DNA from: Thermaurantimonas sp046295455
GTDB lineage: Bacteria; Bacteroidota; Bacteroidia; Flavobacteriales; Schleiferiaceae
Length of the DNA stretch: 64,000 nt
Assembly: GCA_046295455.1 (NCBI GenBank)
Contig: JBKBNI010000001.1
Coordinates: 186,001-250,000, forward strand
Direction: 5' to 3'
Part shown: one piece after another, positions 35,800 through 44,716 of the stretch
Layout: the number at the start of each line of letters is the position of its first letter
Numbering within the stretch: the stretch's first letter is position 1
Notes under the pieces: generated by a model
The model's database searches: none
Told to the model about the DNA's origin: nothing
What the model saw: only the letters and a program-made list of their open reading frames with translations
Translations under genes and position numbers: made by a program

Positions 35800-36315
35800 T
35801 TATTTAACCACGCCGTAATAAATACGTAAAATCCTGTCGTAATAAGGATGGGTATAATTCAGAATCATGAAATAAAAATTATGGTAGTACCGGACTTTTT
35901 GAAACGCATCGGTATACGGATAATCCTCGAGATATTCCGGAATATACCCTCTAGATACGTCAAAGGAAATCTGAATGACGTTCTGTCGGTTAAAAAATTT
36001 TTGGTACAACGGGTCATATGCATACCATTTTCCATTTAGCTGGATTTCTACTATAGTATGCTCAGAATTGAGATGAATTCTGCGAGCCGGAAACGGACAT
36101 TCCTTGATAAAAGATCGGGCTATTCGATAGCAATCGCCATCCAGACCACTGGCCAGAGAGTCAAAGTATTCGAGGTCGAAATTGATTCGGTTTGGAAGAT
36201 TGTTTCTCGGGTACAAGTAAAACAACGGAACCATCATGCCGACATAAATACTTGCCAGGGATATAAAAAGGTATTTGAGATATCCGGGAAATGATTTTAA
36301 CGGATTGCGAATCAT
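35800..36315 (-). CDS. Membrane-anchored transglutaminase-like (cysteine protease fold) protein
   Basis: 171 residues. An N-terminal helix (YLKYLFISLASIYVGMMVPLF, about 12-33) anchors it. The soluble part carries the catalytic order Cys62 (GLDGDCYRIARSFI), His86 (NSEHTIVEIQL) and Asp101 (KWYAYDPLY) of bacterial transglutaminase-like domains, which act as proteases, amidases or cross-linking enzymes. It is much shorter than typical family members, with few residues before the catalytic cysteine. No operon partner. Confidence 0.6.
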   Translation of the reverse strand: MIRNPLKSFPGYLKYLFISLASIYVGMMVPLFYLYPRNNLPNRINFDLEYFDSLASGLDGDCYRIARSFIKECPFPARRIHLNSEHTIVEIQLNGKWYAYDPLYQKFFNRQNVIQISFDVSRGYIPEYLEDYPYTDAFQKVRYYHNFYFMILNYTHPYYDRILRIYYGVVK

Positions 36316-36639
36316 TGGCTAAATTGACAAAAAGTACTTTAATCTAAAACAAAATTAGAACACAGAACCCCCTTAAATTAAATCGTTTACCATGTAATAG
36401 TATCAATTGCTGCTATTTATTGTTTATTTTTTGGGGTTTTACTTACTTTTTTTTGTAACGGCTAATTCGAAAAGGAAAGCCTCAGTGAGTTTTTTTACCT
36501 GTTTGAATTCTAAATATTTAAATTTTAGAAATTATTGAATTGGGGTGACCTCTTGCGTTAATTGTACTTTAATTCTAGAAATTGTTATAAACACATTAGT
36601 AAAAAACCTCGTTGATTTGTATAGTTATAGAGTAATCAG
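36316..36639 (+). promoter_or_regulatory. AT-rich control region of the TonB receptor/DUF4249 operon
   Basis: About 320 bp without genes, very AT-rich. It contains two copies of a 15-bp sequence, AATTTTAGAAATTAT (36521-36535) and AATTCTAGAAATTGT (36571-36585), 13 of 15 positions identical and exactly 50 bp apart, a spacing of about five helical turns. A match to TAnnTTTG is not clear. Confidence 0.35.
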
Positions 36640-38994
36640 ATGAAAAACTATATGGTGTTGGCAGCATGCCTCACCGCATTTGGTCTTGTGGCACAAAAAC
36701 GCGTGACGATCAGTGGCTACGTACGTGATGCCACCAATGGAGAATCCTTGATTGGGGTCAATATCCTAGAAATCAATAAAACCGCAGGAACAACCACCAA
36801 TGAATATGGATACTACGCATTAAATCTCCCTCCGGGCAGATACACCATTGTCTACCAATACATTGGCTACGCCTCTGAAAAAAGGGAACTGACCATCACG
36901 CAAAACATAAAAGTAGATATCCGCCTTAAGCCTGAATCGCAGCAGCTCGGAGAAGTTGTGGTGAGTTCTGAGAGAGAGGATCGAAATGTGACCTCCGTAG
37001 AAATGAGCACTACCAAACTCGATGTAAAAGAGATATCCCGTGTACCACAGCTGCTTGGCGAAGTGGATATCATTCGCACGCTTACGCTGATGCCGGGCAT
37101 TACCACTGTAGGAGAGGGGGCAAATGGTTTTAATGTGCGTGGTGGAAATATTGATCAAAATCTGGTGCTGCTCGATGAAAGTCCTCTGTACAATTCTACT
37201 CACTTATTTGGCTTTTTCTCAATTATAAATGCCGACGCGACCAAAGACGTGAAAGTGTATAAGGGAGGAATCCCTGCGGAATATGGCGGCCGGCTGTCGT
37301 CTGTGGTCGATATCCGCCAGCGTGAAGGCAATGATCAGCGATTTTCAACCGTAGGTGGTGTAGGCACTCTTTCGAGCCGTCTGACCCTTGAAGGGCCTAT
37401 CGTACAGAACAAATCCAGCTATCTGATATCAGGCCGCCGATCTTATGCAGACTTGTTTCTCAGGCTTTCACCGGACTCAAACATCAACAGCAACATATTG
37501 TATTTCTATGATTTAAATACAAAAATCAACTTCAGAATCAACGACAAGCACAGAATCTTTCTGAGTGGATATTTCGGTCGGGACGTTTTGGGAATCCGAA
37601 ATCTTGTAAATTTTAACTGGGGAAACATCACCGGAACAGTGCGCTGGAATTGGGTGATCAACGAACGCCTGTTTAGCAATACCACTTTTGTCGCCTCCAA
37701 CTATGACTACAGTTTCGGTACTCCGGAAGAAGAAGAATTTTTTTTCAGGCTTCAATCTAAAATTTTAAATTACAATTTCGGACAGAAATTCACTCACTAT
37801 CGAAACAACCGGCTCACAGAAGATTTTGGCTTTAACGTCATTTATTATGATTTTATGCCGGCAAATGTGACCGGGACGATCCCGCTTAGACTTCAAAATG
37901 AATATGCCGTGGAACCGGCAGCATACTACAATGCCGAATGGAAGGCCTCGAATCGCCTGACACTGCAATATGGACTGAGATATTCGATGTTTTACAATGT
38001 GGGTCCATACAACTTGGCGCTGTATCAAAACCCTGACTTCCCAAAAGAAAACGAAATAATTGATATTGTTCCATTTCGGCGTGGCGAAATCACAGAGCAA
38101 TTTTCAGGTGCAGACGGACTTGAGCCAAGGGTGGGGATGAATTATCTTCTGTCAGATAAATCTTCCATTAAAGCATCTTACAATCGAACTCGCCAATACA
38201 TACATTTGATCAGCAATACTACCTCAGCACTGCCAATAGACCTTTGGAGACCTTCCGGCAGGCACATTGCTCCGGCCACAGCAGACCAAGTAGCCGTGGG
38301 ATACTTCCAAAATTTTCAAAACAACAGGATTGAAACCTCGGTCGAATTTTTTTACAAAGACATGCGAAACCTTGTGGATTACCGCGACGGAGCTGATCTC
38401 TTCTTCAACGAGCGTATCGAAACACAACTTGTCTCCGGACTGGGGAGAGCCTATGGTATGGAATTGCTCATCCGCAAGAATACGGGAAAACTCACCGGCT
38501 GGATTGCCTACACCCTGTCCCGATCAGAAAGGTTGGTGCGTGGTAATCTGCCGGGTGCTACCATCAACCAGGGAATGTGGTACCGAGCGAATTTCGACCG
38601 TCCCCATGACCTTGCCATTGTAGGCAACTATCAATGGAATCAGCATTGGGAGACAGGTTTCACCTTTGTTTACCAAACAGGTAGACCCTTTACGATTCCA
38701 TACGGAAGATTTGAGACCGAAGGCCTCATTGCACCCTACAATCCACTGAGAAATAACGGAAGAATCCCGGATTTTCACCGTCTGGATGTTTCGGCGACAT
38801 ATTATCCAAAATCTTATTTCAGAAAGAAGTGGAAGAGTCACTGGAATTTTGGATTTTACAATTTATACAATCGCCGAAATGCATTCTCCGTGTATTTCAG
38901 AGAGGTAGAAGATCAAGCAAACCAGACTGAGGCGATTCGTTTAGCCATCTTAGGAAGCATTATTCCTTATCTAACGTATAATTTTAAATTCTAA
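36640..38994 (+). CDS. TonB-dependent receptor with N-terminal carboxypeptidase-like domain
   Basis: 784 residues. Signal peptide (MKNYMVLAACLTAFGLVA-Q), CarboxypepD_reg-like domain (ISGYVRDATNGESLIGVNI ... TNEYGYYALNLPPG), then plug with NGFNVRGGNIDQNLVLLDE, KDVKVYKGGIPAEYGGRLSS and VVDIRQREG. A barrel follows with the C-terminal strand IIPYLTYNFKF. Cotranscribed with the DUF4249 lipoprotein (TAATG overlap), the usual partner of this subclass. Substrate unknown; other members import small nutrients, peptides or glycans. Confidence 0.92.
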   Translation: MKNYMVLAACLTAFGLVAQKRVTISGYVRDATNGESLIGVNILEINKTAGTTTNEYGYYALNLPPGRYTIVYQYIGYASEKRELTITQNIKVDIRLKPESQQLGEVVVSSEREDRNVTSVEMSTTKLDVKEISRVPQLLGEVDIIRTLTLMPGITTVGEGANGFNVRGGNIDQNLVLLDESPLYNSTHLFGFFSIINADATKDVKVYKGGIPAEYGGRLSSVVDIRQREGNDQRFSTVGGVGTLSSRLTLEGPIVQNKSSYLISGRRSYADLFLRLSPDSNINSNILYFYDLNTKINFRINDKHRIFLSGYFGRDVLGIRNLVNFNWGNITGTVRWNWVINERLFSNTTFVASNYDYSFGTPEEEEFFFRLQSKILNYNFGQKFTHYRNNRLTEDFGFNVIYYDFMPANVTGTIPLRLQNEYAVEPAAYYNAEWKASNRLTLQYGLRYSMFYNVGPYNLALYQNPDFPKENEIIDIVPFRRGEITEQFSGADGLEPRVGMNYLLSDKSSIKASYNRTRQYIHLISNTTSALPIDLWRPSGRHIAPATADQVAVGYFQNFQNNRIETSVEFFYKDMRNLVDYRDGADLFFNERIETQLVSGLGRAYGMELLIRKNTGKLTGWIAYTLSRSERLVRGNLPGATINQGMWYRANFDRPHDLAIVGNYQWNQHWETGFTFVYQTGRPFTIPYGRFETEGLIAPYNPLRNNGRIPDFHRLDVSATYYPKSYFRKKWKSHWNFGFYNLYNRRNAFSVYFREVEDQANQTEAIRLAILGSIIPYLTYNFKF

Positions 38995-39860
38995 TGAGGA
39001 GCTTTTGTCAATATTTTCAGTATGGGATATTCTTGGCTGTCGCTATTGTAATGGTAGCCTGCGAAGACCCTATAGACCTACAAACCCCTGAAAATCCACC
39101 TCTCCTAGTAGTCAACGGTCGGGTCACAGACCTGGAACACGCTTTTGTCTATCTCACTACCACTGCACCCTACTTTTCACAAAATGAAACACCACGAGTT
39201 ACTGACGCTCAGGTTTTTTTATACGAGAATGAGCAACTCATTGGTCAAATGATGCCATCTGACACTGCTGCCGGAAGGTATGAGCTGCCTATTTTTGGTC
39301 AAGTTGGGAATTCTTACCGCATCGAAATTCTAATCCCAAATGGCAATACCACAGGATTGGAACCCGGTAAGTACCGCACCACTCCTGAACAGCTAAACAG
39401 AATTTTTGAGCTGGATTCGATCTTTCTCGATTTTCAGCCGCCAAGACCTCCTTTTGAAGGAGGTTATATTCCAAGTATTGCCTTTAAGGAGCCGGATGGT
39501 CCAGGGGATATTTACAGGATCAGACGTTGGAAGAATGATACCATCTTTCGCAATGTATTCTTTACGATATCCGATGAGTTTGGAGATGGATTTCATTTTG
39601 GTAACCCACCCATTCCTCCGGTCAGACTTGGTACCTTAATGGAAGTAAATGACACCTTTTGGATCGAAATTACCTCAATCACAGCATCTTTCGATCGATA
39701 TCTACGCATACTCCTCGATCAGACGTTTCGCTCAGCCGGCGCCTTCGCCCCACCTGCAGCACCTGTGTATGGCAATGTTTTTTTTGAGGATGGCCGGAAT
39801 GCTTTGGGGTATTTTTCGGCTTCAGCTATCCGCTACGCCGGCATAAGACGACATGAGTAA
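38994..39860 (+). CDS. DUF4249-domain lipoprotein partner of the TonB receptor
   Basis: 288 residues. Lipobox VMVAC-EDP, then DLQTPENPPLLVVNGRVTD and ENEQLIGQM, typical of DUF4249 beta-rich proteins, with YRIEILIPNG and a long beta C-terminus. They sit on the surface next to a TonB receptor, possibly as a substrate-binding lid. The start codon overlaps the receptor stop (TAATG). Confidence 0.85.
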   Translation: MRSFCQYFQYGIFLAVAIVMVACEDPIDLQTPENPPLLVVNGRVTDLEHAFVYLTTTAPYFSQNETPRVTDAQVFLYENEQLIGQMMPSDTAAGRYELPIFGQVGNSYRIEILIPNGNTTGLEPGKYRTTPEQLNRIFELDSIFLDFQPPRPPFEGGYIPSIAFKEPDGPGDIYRIRRWKNDTIFRNVFFTISDEFGDGFHFGNPPIPPVRLGTLMEVNDTFWIEITSITASFDRYLRILLDQTFRSAGAFAPPAAPVYGNVFFEDGRNALGYFSASAIRYAGIRRHE

Positions 39861-39883
39861 ACAGAGCCCCTGTTTTGTGAGGC

Positions 39884-42082
39884 TCAGGCCGTCTTGAATT
39901 CCGCGACAACAAACCGCTTCATCAACTTCCTCAGATAGCTTCTGTCTTTGGGAATATCCCCCAACACAACCTCGAGTTCGTCCACATTAACTCTGTTAAG
40001 CAATAGACGGATCTCTGTATTAACGCTTCGGGAGTATTCATCGAGGAGATATTCATCAGCCTTAACCCAGGTCCGATTGGCCCGGGCGATCAATATGTGC
40101 ATATGCGCCTGCATGGATACGTTGATCGGATACTGATTATTCATTAATGAAGGAAACTCAATAAATAAATAATCGTACAGGGTACTGGTATAACCAGGCG
40201 GTATAAGGTCTTCGACTCGCCTGGCAGCTTCAAAGGTCTTATCTGTCTTGTACACGACTCTATCAAAAAAAATTGGATCATTGTGCTCAGGTGTGTCATC
40301 AGGCATAAGCACCAGTACGCGATACTGTAGCATGACAAGGCGATTGGCCAACTCCTGGATCATCAATGTTCTACCTTCTTTTGCCCGGGTGGAGATCACT
40401 GTAATAAAAAACGGACGTGATACCTCTTTGCTTTTTATATATTGTTCGAGTCTGATGGTTTGAAGTGATAAACCAACGGTTTGTTTCTTCACCCAATCCA
40501 AATCCACTCCACGGTCAGCCTTTCTCAGTTGGAGCGAAGGGTAAGAACCGAGCAGTTTTTTACCGATGACGCTTTCAGCACGAATCGGATTTTTGAGTGT
40601 GGAATCAAAAAACTCGAGAAGAATAATCACTATAAATGGCAAAACAAATCCAACGATACCCGATGCCGCGACCATCACAGCAGTTTTGGAGGGCAATGGC
40701 TTTAAGGGAAAGTAAGGAGGTACGGATACTACAAGGCCTCCGGCAGAGATCATATCGTTTTGCTGACGCATGATGGCCTGGTTGAGCGAATGCAGAAGTT
40801 CGAGATAATTTTTCTCAGCTACACCGATTTCGCGCTCGTATCTGGCAAGTAAAGATCCCAAAGGAGCAAATTCGTTATAAAGTTTTTCGAAGTACTTCCG
40901 CCTTTCGTCAAAAATGCGAAGCCTTGCTTCGCTTTCATCAAGAGCCAAGGTATATTTAAGCCATTCATCGAGTAGAGACTGGTTGGGCACTCCCTCGGTA
41001 GTACGTGAAAACTGATACCTCTTAGTCAATAAATCTGACAACTCAGCTCTGATTTCCTGAGCTTTCCGCCTTAAGGTATTGATAGTAGAGAGATCATTGT
41101 AATAGATTTCCATGGTAGTGATCTGAGCCTGTATTTTGGCCAGCTCGCGCCTCTTTTCAAGCAGTTCGTCTGAAAACCGAATGAGCTCCTTATTGACCGA
41201 AAGTTGTGTTTCCAACTTATCAAGTGCGGATTTGGTAGACGCCCTTACGGCTAATTCTTTCTGAAACTCGTCTTCCATCTGCTCCTTCATCGTCGCCAAA
41301 CTCTTGGTTTGCTCCCCGTAGTTTATGATGTTGTTTTTTACCCTAAATTGTTTGAGTCGGTCTTCTGCCTCGCTGAGTTCTTCGCGTGCAGCGGCTACTT
41401 GCTTTCTGAAGTATTCTACTGCACTATTGCTCTGACTTGCTTTGATTTCGTACATCCGGCGTATAAATACTTTGGAGAGTATTTCTAAAGTGGATTTACA
41501 AATCCCCGGGTCTGTATATCGGTATTTGATATTTATGAGGTCAGAGTTCTGGATGCGGGAGACATTTATTTTGCTTATTGCCTTAAAACTGTAAGGCGAC
41601 TCTTCCTGATTGAAGATGATCTTCCCTCTAAAAGTGTTGTAATTTTTTGATTTCCAATTTTTAATGTTCACAAGGCAGGAATCCTTTCCCTTAGGACTTT
41701 TGAGTTCGTTGAAGAGTTCCGGGGTTAATAATTCCATCATCTGCCTCCAGGCCTCTTCACCAATGATTTCAACCGTGGGGCCATCAAGAGATATGTGCAG
41801 TGCCAGAAGTTCTTCGCCTACCTCTTCCAGTGTCTGGCGGGATTTGATGATGTTAAGTAGATTATCATAAGCATTGGAAGTAGCAAAGAAGTCCACATTG
41901 GTGCGATCGACATTGGTAAGGTTGAGTCCGGAGGCAATGCCGGTAAATATTTCTGTCTCAGATTCATATTCTTTAGGAGTGCTTTTCACCATTAGGAATA
42001 CCAAGACAGCCAACAGAATAGAACTGGTCATCAGGTACTTTAGATTCCTGCTGAAAAGTCTTATAAATTTGATCAGACTCAT
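39884..42082 (-). CDS. Wzc-like polysaccharide co-polymerase with a degenerate kinase domain
   Basis: 732 residues. Transmembrane helix 1 near 16-32, long periplasmic Wzz/GNVR part rich in coiled coils (AAAREELSEAEDRLKQF; REIGVAEKNYLELLHSLN), proline stretch before helix 2 (PYFPLKPLPSKTAVMV), then a cytoplasmic BY-kinase-like fold. The Walker A position reads STRAKEGRTLM (about 558-570): the expected Lys is Arg. The Walker B/A' region reads DYLFIEFPS with Glu in place of the usual Asp. There is no C-terminal tyrosine cluster. So chain-length control with no ATP-dependent kinase activity is likely. Last gene of the EPS operon, overlapping the TolC-like gene by 1 bp. Confidence 0.8.
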   Translation of the reverse strand: MSLIKFIRLFSRNLKYLMTSSILLAVLVFLMVKSTPKEYESETEIFTGIASGLNLTNVDRTNVDFFATSNAYDNLLNIIKSRQTLEEVGEELLALHISLDGPTVEIIGEEAWRQMMELLTPELFNELKSPKGKDSCLVNIKNWKSKNYNTFRGKIIFNQEESPYSFKAISKINVSRIQNSDLINIKYRYTDPGICKSTLEILSKVFIRRMYEIKASQSNSAVEYFRKQVAAAREELSEAEDRLKQFRVKNNIINYGEQTKSLATMKEQMEDEFQKELAVRASTKSALDKLETQLSVNKELIRFSDELLEKRRELAKIQAQITTMEIYYNDLSTINTLRRKAQEIRAELSDLLTKRYQFSRTTEGVPNQSLLDEWLKYTLALDESEARLRIFDERRKYFEKLYNEFAPLGSLLARYEREIGVAEKNYLELLHSLNQAIMRQQNDMISAGGLVVSVPPYFPLKPLPSKTAVMVAASGIVGFVLPFIVIILLEFFDSTLKNPIRAESVIGKKLLGSYPSLQLRKADRGVDLDWVKKQTVGLSLQTIRLEQYIKSKEVSRPFFITVISTRAKEGRTLMIQELANRLVMLQYRVLVLMPDDTPEHNDPIFFDRVVYKTDKTFEAARRVEDLIPPGYTSTLYDYLFIEFPSLMNNQYPINVSMQAHMHILIARANRTWVKADEYLLDEYSRSVNTEIRLLLNRVNVDELEVVLGDIPKDRSYLRKLMKRFVVAEFKTA

Positions 42083-42819
42083 TAATGCTTTTCAAATTTT
42101 GAGAAGGGTATACCTACGAGTCTTTCGAGTTGGGTGTAGGTATTGAAAAATTCAGTCCGAAGCTCTTCGTAGATGAGGCTATACTTTGTTTTCAGTTCTG
42201 TATTAGTGCCTAGCTGGTCAAGGGTCAACTCACCTTGTCTGAAGCGTTCTTCGGCCATCTCCATAATCAGAGAGGTGGATTCATTGGTCTCGGTGAGGAT
42301 GGCTATTTTGCGCTGAATCATGAGAAGCTTTTGGTACTCGTTGAAAATCAGCTCGCGGATATTGCGTATGGCTTCTTCTTTCTTCGAAATGGTACTCTCC
42401 AGCCAGGCTTCAGCCGCTCCAATTCGATCCTTGCGGCCAACTACTGTAGATAGTGGCACCCGAAGTCCTGCTCCTACCAGATATCCAAGCAATATGGCAG
42501 AGCCATCGGGATTAATGTTAGCTCCAAGGGTACCCCCTTGATACTGACCTGTAACATATACATCTCGTGCCCAGTCTTTTTTAGCAAGGCTTACCTCATA
42601 CTCACGCAGCTTAACCTGAGCGTGCCAATATTTGACTTCCGGCGAGTGCTCTACCGCCGTATCAATCAATTCATTGATAGGCGGCAGGTAATCCAAGAGA
42701 TTGACAAACAGAGAGTCAATGGTCAATATGGTCTTTTCAGAAGTACCGGTGGTGGTCTGAGCTGACAGAAGTGCAGGAAGTAGAAGCACGAAAACTAAAG
42801 CAAAGGCGTTTCTAAACAT
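42082..42819 (-). CDS. Half-size TolC-family outer-membrane protein
   Basis: 245 residues with a signal peptide (MFRNAFALVFVLLLPALLSA-Q). The coiled coil/beta pattern (PEVKYWHAQVKLREYEVSLAKK; IRNIRELIFNEYQKLLMIQRKIAIL; AEERFRQGELTLDQL) matches one repeat of TolC-type proteins, but true TolC members are about 420-480 residues with two repeats. The protein is therefore about half length, with no stop-codon scar or adjacent remainder. It may form a non-canonical oligomer or a periplasmic adaptor for polymer export. It overlaps both neighbours. Confidence 0.72.
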   Translation of the reverse strand: MFRNAFALVFVLLLPALLSAQTTTGTSEKTILTIDSLFVNLLDYLPPINELIDTAVEHSPEVKYWHAQVKLREYEVSLAKKDWARDVYVTGQYQGGTLGANINPDGSAILLGYLVGAGLRVPLSTVVGRKDRIGAAEAWLESTISKKEEAIRNIRELIFNEYQKLLMIQRKIAILTETNESTSLIMEMAEERFRQGELTLDQLGTNTELKTKYSLIYEELRTEFFNTYTQLERLVGIPFSKFEKH

Positions 42820-43963
42820 TTTCTTTTTGTAATAGTGCCGGTATGGTTTTTAAGATGATTTTTATATCATTCCAAAACGAAAAATTTCGGGCATATTGGT
42901 TATCCAGAGCTTTTCGTTCTTCCTCACTCATGGAGGATTTGCCTCTTTTTTCTACTTGCCAAAGGCCGGTGATGCCCGCAGGCGCCAGAAATCGCTCGCT
43001 CCAGTCATCAGACGTTAGCTGCTCGGCTTCATAGAGTGGCAGAGGGCGGTTGCCTACAATAGACATATCACCCTTGAGTACGTTGATCAACTGAGGTAAT
43101 TCATCAATGGAGGTATTTCGGATGAATGCCCCCACTTTTGTAACCCTCGGATCATTTTTTATTTTAATAAATGTTCCAGCGGAGCTTTGTTTTTTCAACT
43201 CTTTGTACTCTTCTTCTGACAGAGGAGTGCCGTCGCTGTGGATCAGTGTCACCGAAGAATTAAATTTTTTTATAGGTCGGGTCTGTAGTTGGCTTAATTC
43301 AGATTGCTGTTCGAGCATATATTGATTCATATGCTTCAGCTCTTTGAGTCGTCGGTCGGCATCTGTGTACATCGACCTCAGTTTATAGAAGTCAAAGATC
43401 TTATAGCCCGTGCCCACTCGTTTGGATTTGTAAAATACAGGGCCTTTTGACTCCAGGCGAATGGCGATGATGACAATAATTAGAAGGGGCGACAGAATCA
43501 AGAGGGCCAGAGATGCAAAAACAATATCGAAGATCCGTTTTGCAATGGGTATTTTATATTCTTTCTGTGCTATTCGCGTGATTTTACTTTTTTGGGCCAG
43601 TTTAATGTTTTTCAGAAATTGAATTCGCTCAATGACCATATTGGCATCAATGGGCTTCAAATAGATTTCAGTCACTTTTTCTTTGAGAAAAAGTCTCTTG
43701 GTGTAGTTTCCGAAATGGTCATCAATGATCACGAAGGGAATGTCTTTTGAGAAGATGAAGTCCTTGTAGTACTTGAAGAGCTCAAAACCGTTCATTCCTT
43801 TGAGGGACTTCTCACAGAGGATGATATCGGGATTGCAATCATTGTTGTTTACATAATTATCAAACTGAACAGCGTTTTTAAACGATTTGAATTCAATGTC
43901 GTTTTGACTGCTGAAGGCCTCGAGTACTTGGGAATCTTCACCGATATATACAATTTTGTTCAT
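42812..43963 (-). CDS. Fusion of a receiver-like domain and a polyprenyl-phosphate sugar transferase
   Basis: 383 residues. Positions 1-125 have the CheY fold: acidic pair Glu9-Asp10, PDIILCEKSLKGMNGFELF with Glu51 in the place of the phosphoacceptor Asp, and the conserved Lys103-Pro104. Positions ~141-377 form the sugar transferase: AKRIFDIVFASLALLILSP (membrane hairpin), a charged insert of about 60 residues, then SIDELPQLINVLKGDMSIVG (Asp287-Glu288 catalytic pair) and NRPLPLYE. Such enzymes put the first sugar phosphate on undecaprenyl phosphate and start polymer synthesis. The Glu is a phosphomimetic or non-phosphorylatable state, so the domain may be locked on or read protein partners. 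8-bp overlap with the TolC-like gene. Confidence 0.88.
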   Translation of the reverse strand: MNKIVYIGEDSQVLEAFSSQNDIEFKSFKNAVQFDNYVNNNDCNPDIILCEKSLKGMNGFELFKYYKDFIFSKDIPFVIIDDHFGNYTKRLFLKEKVTEIYLKPIDANMVIERIQFLKNIKLAQKSKITRIAQKEYKIPIAKRIFDIVFASLALLILSPLLIIVIIAIRLESKGPVFYKSKRVGTGYKIFDFYKLRSMYTDADRRLKELKHMNQYMLEQQSELSQLQTRPIKKFNSSVTLIHSDGTPLSEEEYKELKKQSSAGTFIKIKNDPRVTKVGAFIRNTSIDELPQLINVLKGDMSIVGNRPLPLYEAEQLTSDDWSERFLAPAGITGLWQVEKRGKSSMSEEERKALDNQYARNFSFWNDIKIILKTIPALLQKENV

Positions 43964-43981
43964 GACCGAGGGCGTGGAGAT

Positions 43982-44359
43982 TTATGAACGAATTCGGACG
44001 AGGTTATTGATTCTCAATGCCAACTCTTCCGGGTTGAAGGGTTTGATCAAATAATCATTAGCACCAAGTTTTAGGCATTTGATGCGCTCAGTAGATGAGT
44101 CCTCTCCTGAGAGCACAATCAGGGGAATATCCTGAAAAAAGGCGCTTTCGCGTACACGCTTGATGTATTCGAAACCATCGATTTCCGGCATGTTCAAATC
44201 TGCTATGACCACATCGGGAATGTTTCCGTCGTACATCCATTCGAGAGCCTCCTTTCCATTTTCCAGGGATATCACTTCATATTTGTCCTTAAGAAACTGC
44301 TCAAGGAGTTTTCTCATCACCGGCTGATCATCGATGATTAATACTTGTTTTTTAGCCAT
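43982..44359 (-). CDS. Single-domain response regulator (CheY-like)
   Basis: 125 residues. All phosphorylation residues are present: Asp10/Asp11, Asp54 (VVIADLNMPEIDG), Ser84 (IVLSGED) and Lys106 (YLIKPF). No output domain. With the HPt gene 11 bp upstream and the sigma-54 regulator before that, it can act as a shuttle in a phosphorelay. It lies 18 bp upstream of the receiver-transferase fusion, suggesting that it or its phosphate state talks to that enzyme. Confidence 0.9.
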   Translation of the reverse strand: MAKKQVLIIDDQPVMRKLLEQFLKDKYEVISLENGKEALEWMYDGNIPDVVIADLNMPEIDGFEYIKRVRESAFFQDIPLIVLSGEDSSTERIKCLKLGANDYLIKPFNPEELALRINNLVRIRS

Positions 44360-44370
44360 ACCAGGGGAAA

Positions 44371-44706
44371 TTATCTACTTTTCAGTTGATTGAACACTTC
44401 AGTGAGCACGGACTGAACTTCAATTACTTTTGACTCAAGATCTGGAGTAGGTGAGCCGGATTTGCCGATTTTTTCGATCTCGCGTATAGTTTGATTGACT
44501 CCTGGAATTTCGAAGAGGTCTATGGACGGTTTTATCTTATGTGCCAATCCGCCCATATCCACCCAGCGACCTTCTTTGTATGCTTTGACCATATCGTTCA
44601 GCTGTCCGGGAGTATGTTCTAAAAACGTTTCGATCATTGAATCTACAAATTCTGACTGGCCGCCGGAGAGTTCTTCTAATTGTCGGAGATTAAAAAGATT
44701 TCCCAT
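44371..44706 (-). CDS. Histidine phosphotransfer (HPt) protein
   Basis: 111 residues, all-helical. The phosphorylatable His56 sits in GGLAHKIKPSIDLF, a close match to the HPt consensus. It would move phosphoryl groups between receivers. No histidine kinase is found in the operon, so the phosphate must come from a kinase elsewhere. Confidence 0.88.
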   Translation of the reverse strand: MGNLFNLRQLEELSGGQSEFVDSMIETFLEHTPGQLNDMVKAYKEGRWVDMGGLAHKIKPSIDLFEIPGVNQTIREIEKIGKSGSPTPDLESKVIEVQSVLTEVFNQLKSR

Positions 44707-44716
44707 AGTTTTGATT

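Noticed and set aside
39864..39885. Hairpin GAGCC/GGCTC between convergent DUF4249 and Wzc-like genes
   Set aside because: Only a 5-bp stem and no T run; too weak to call a terminator.
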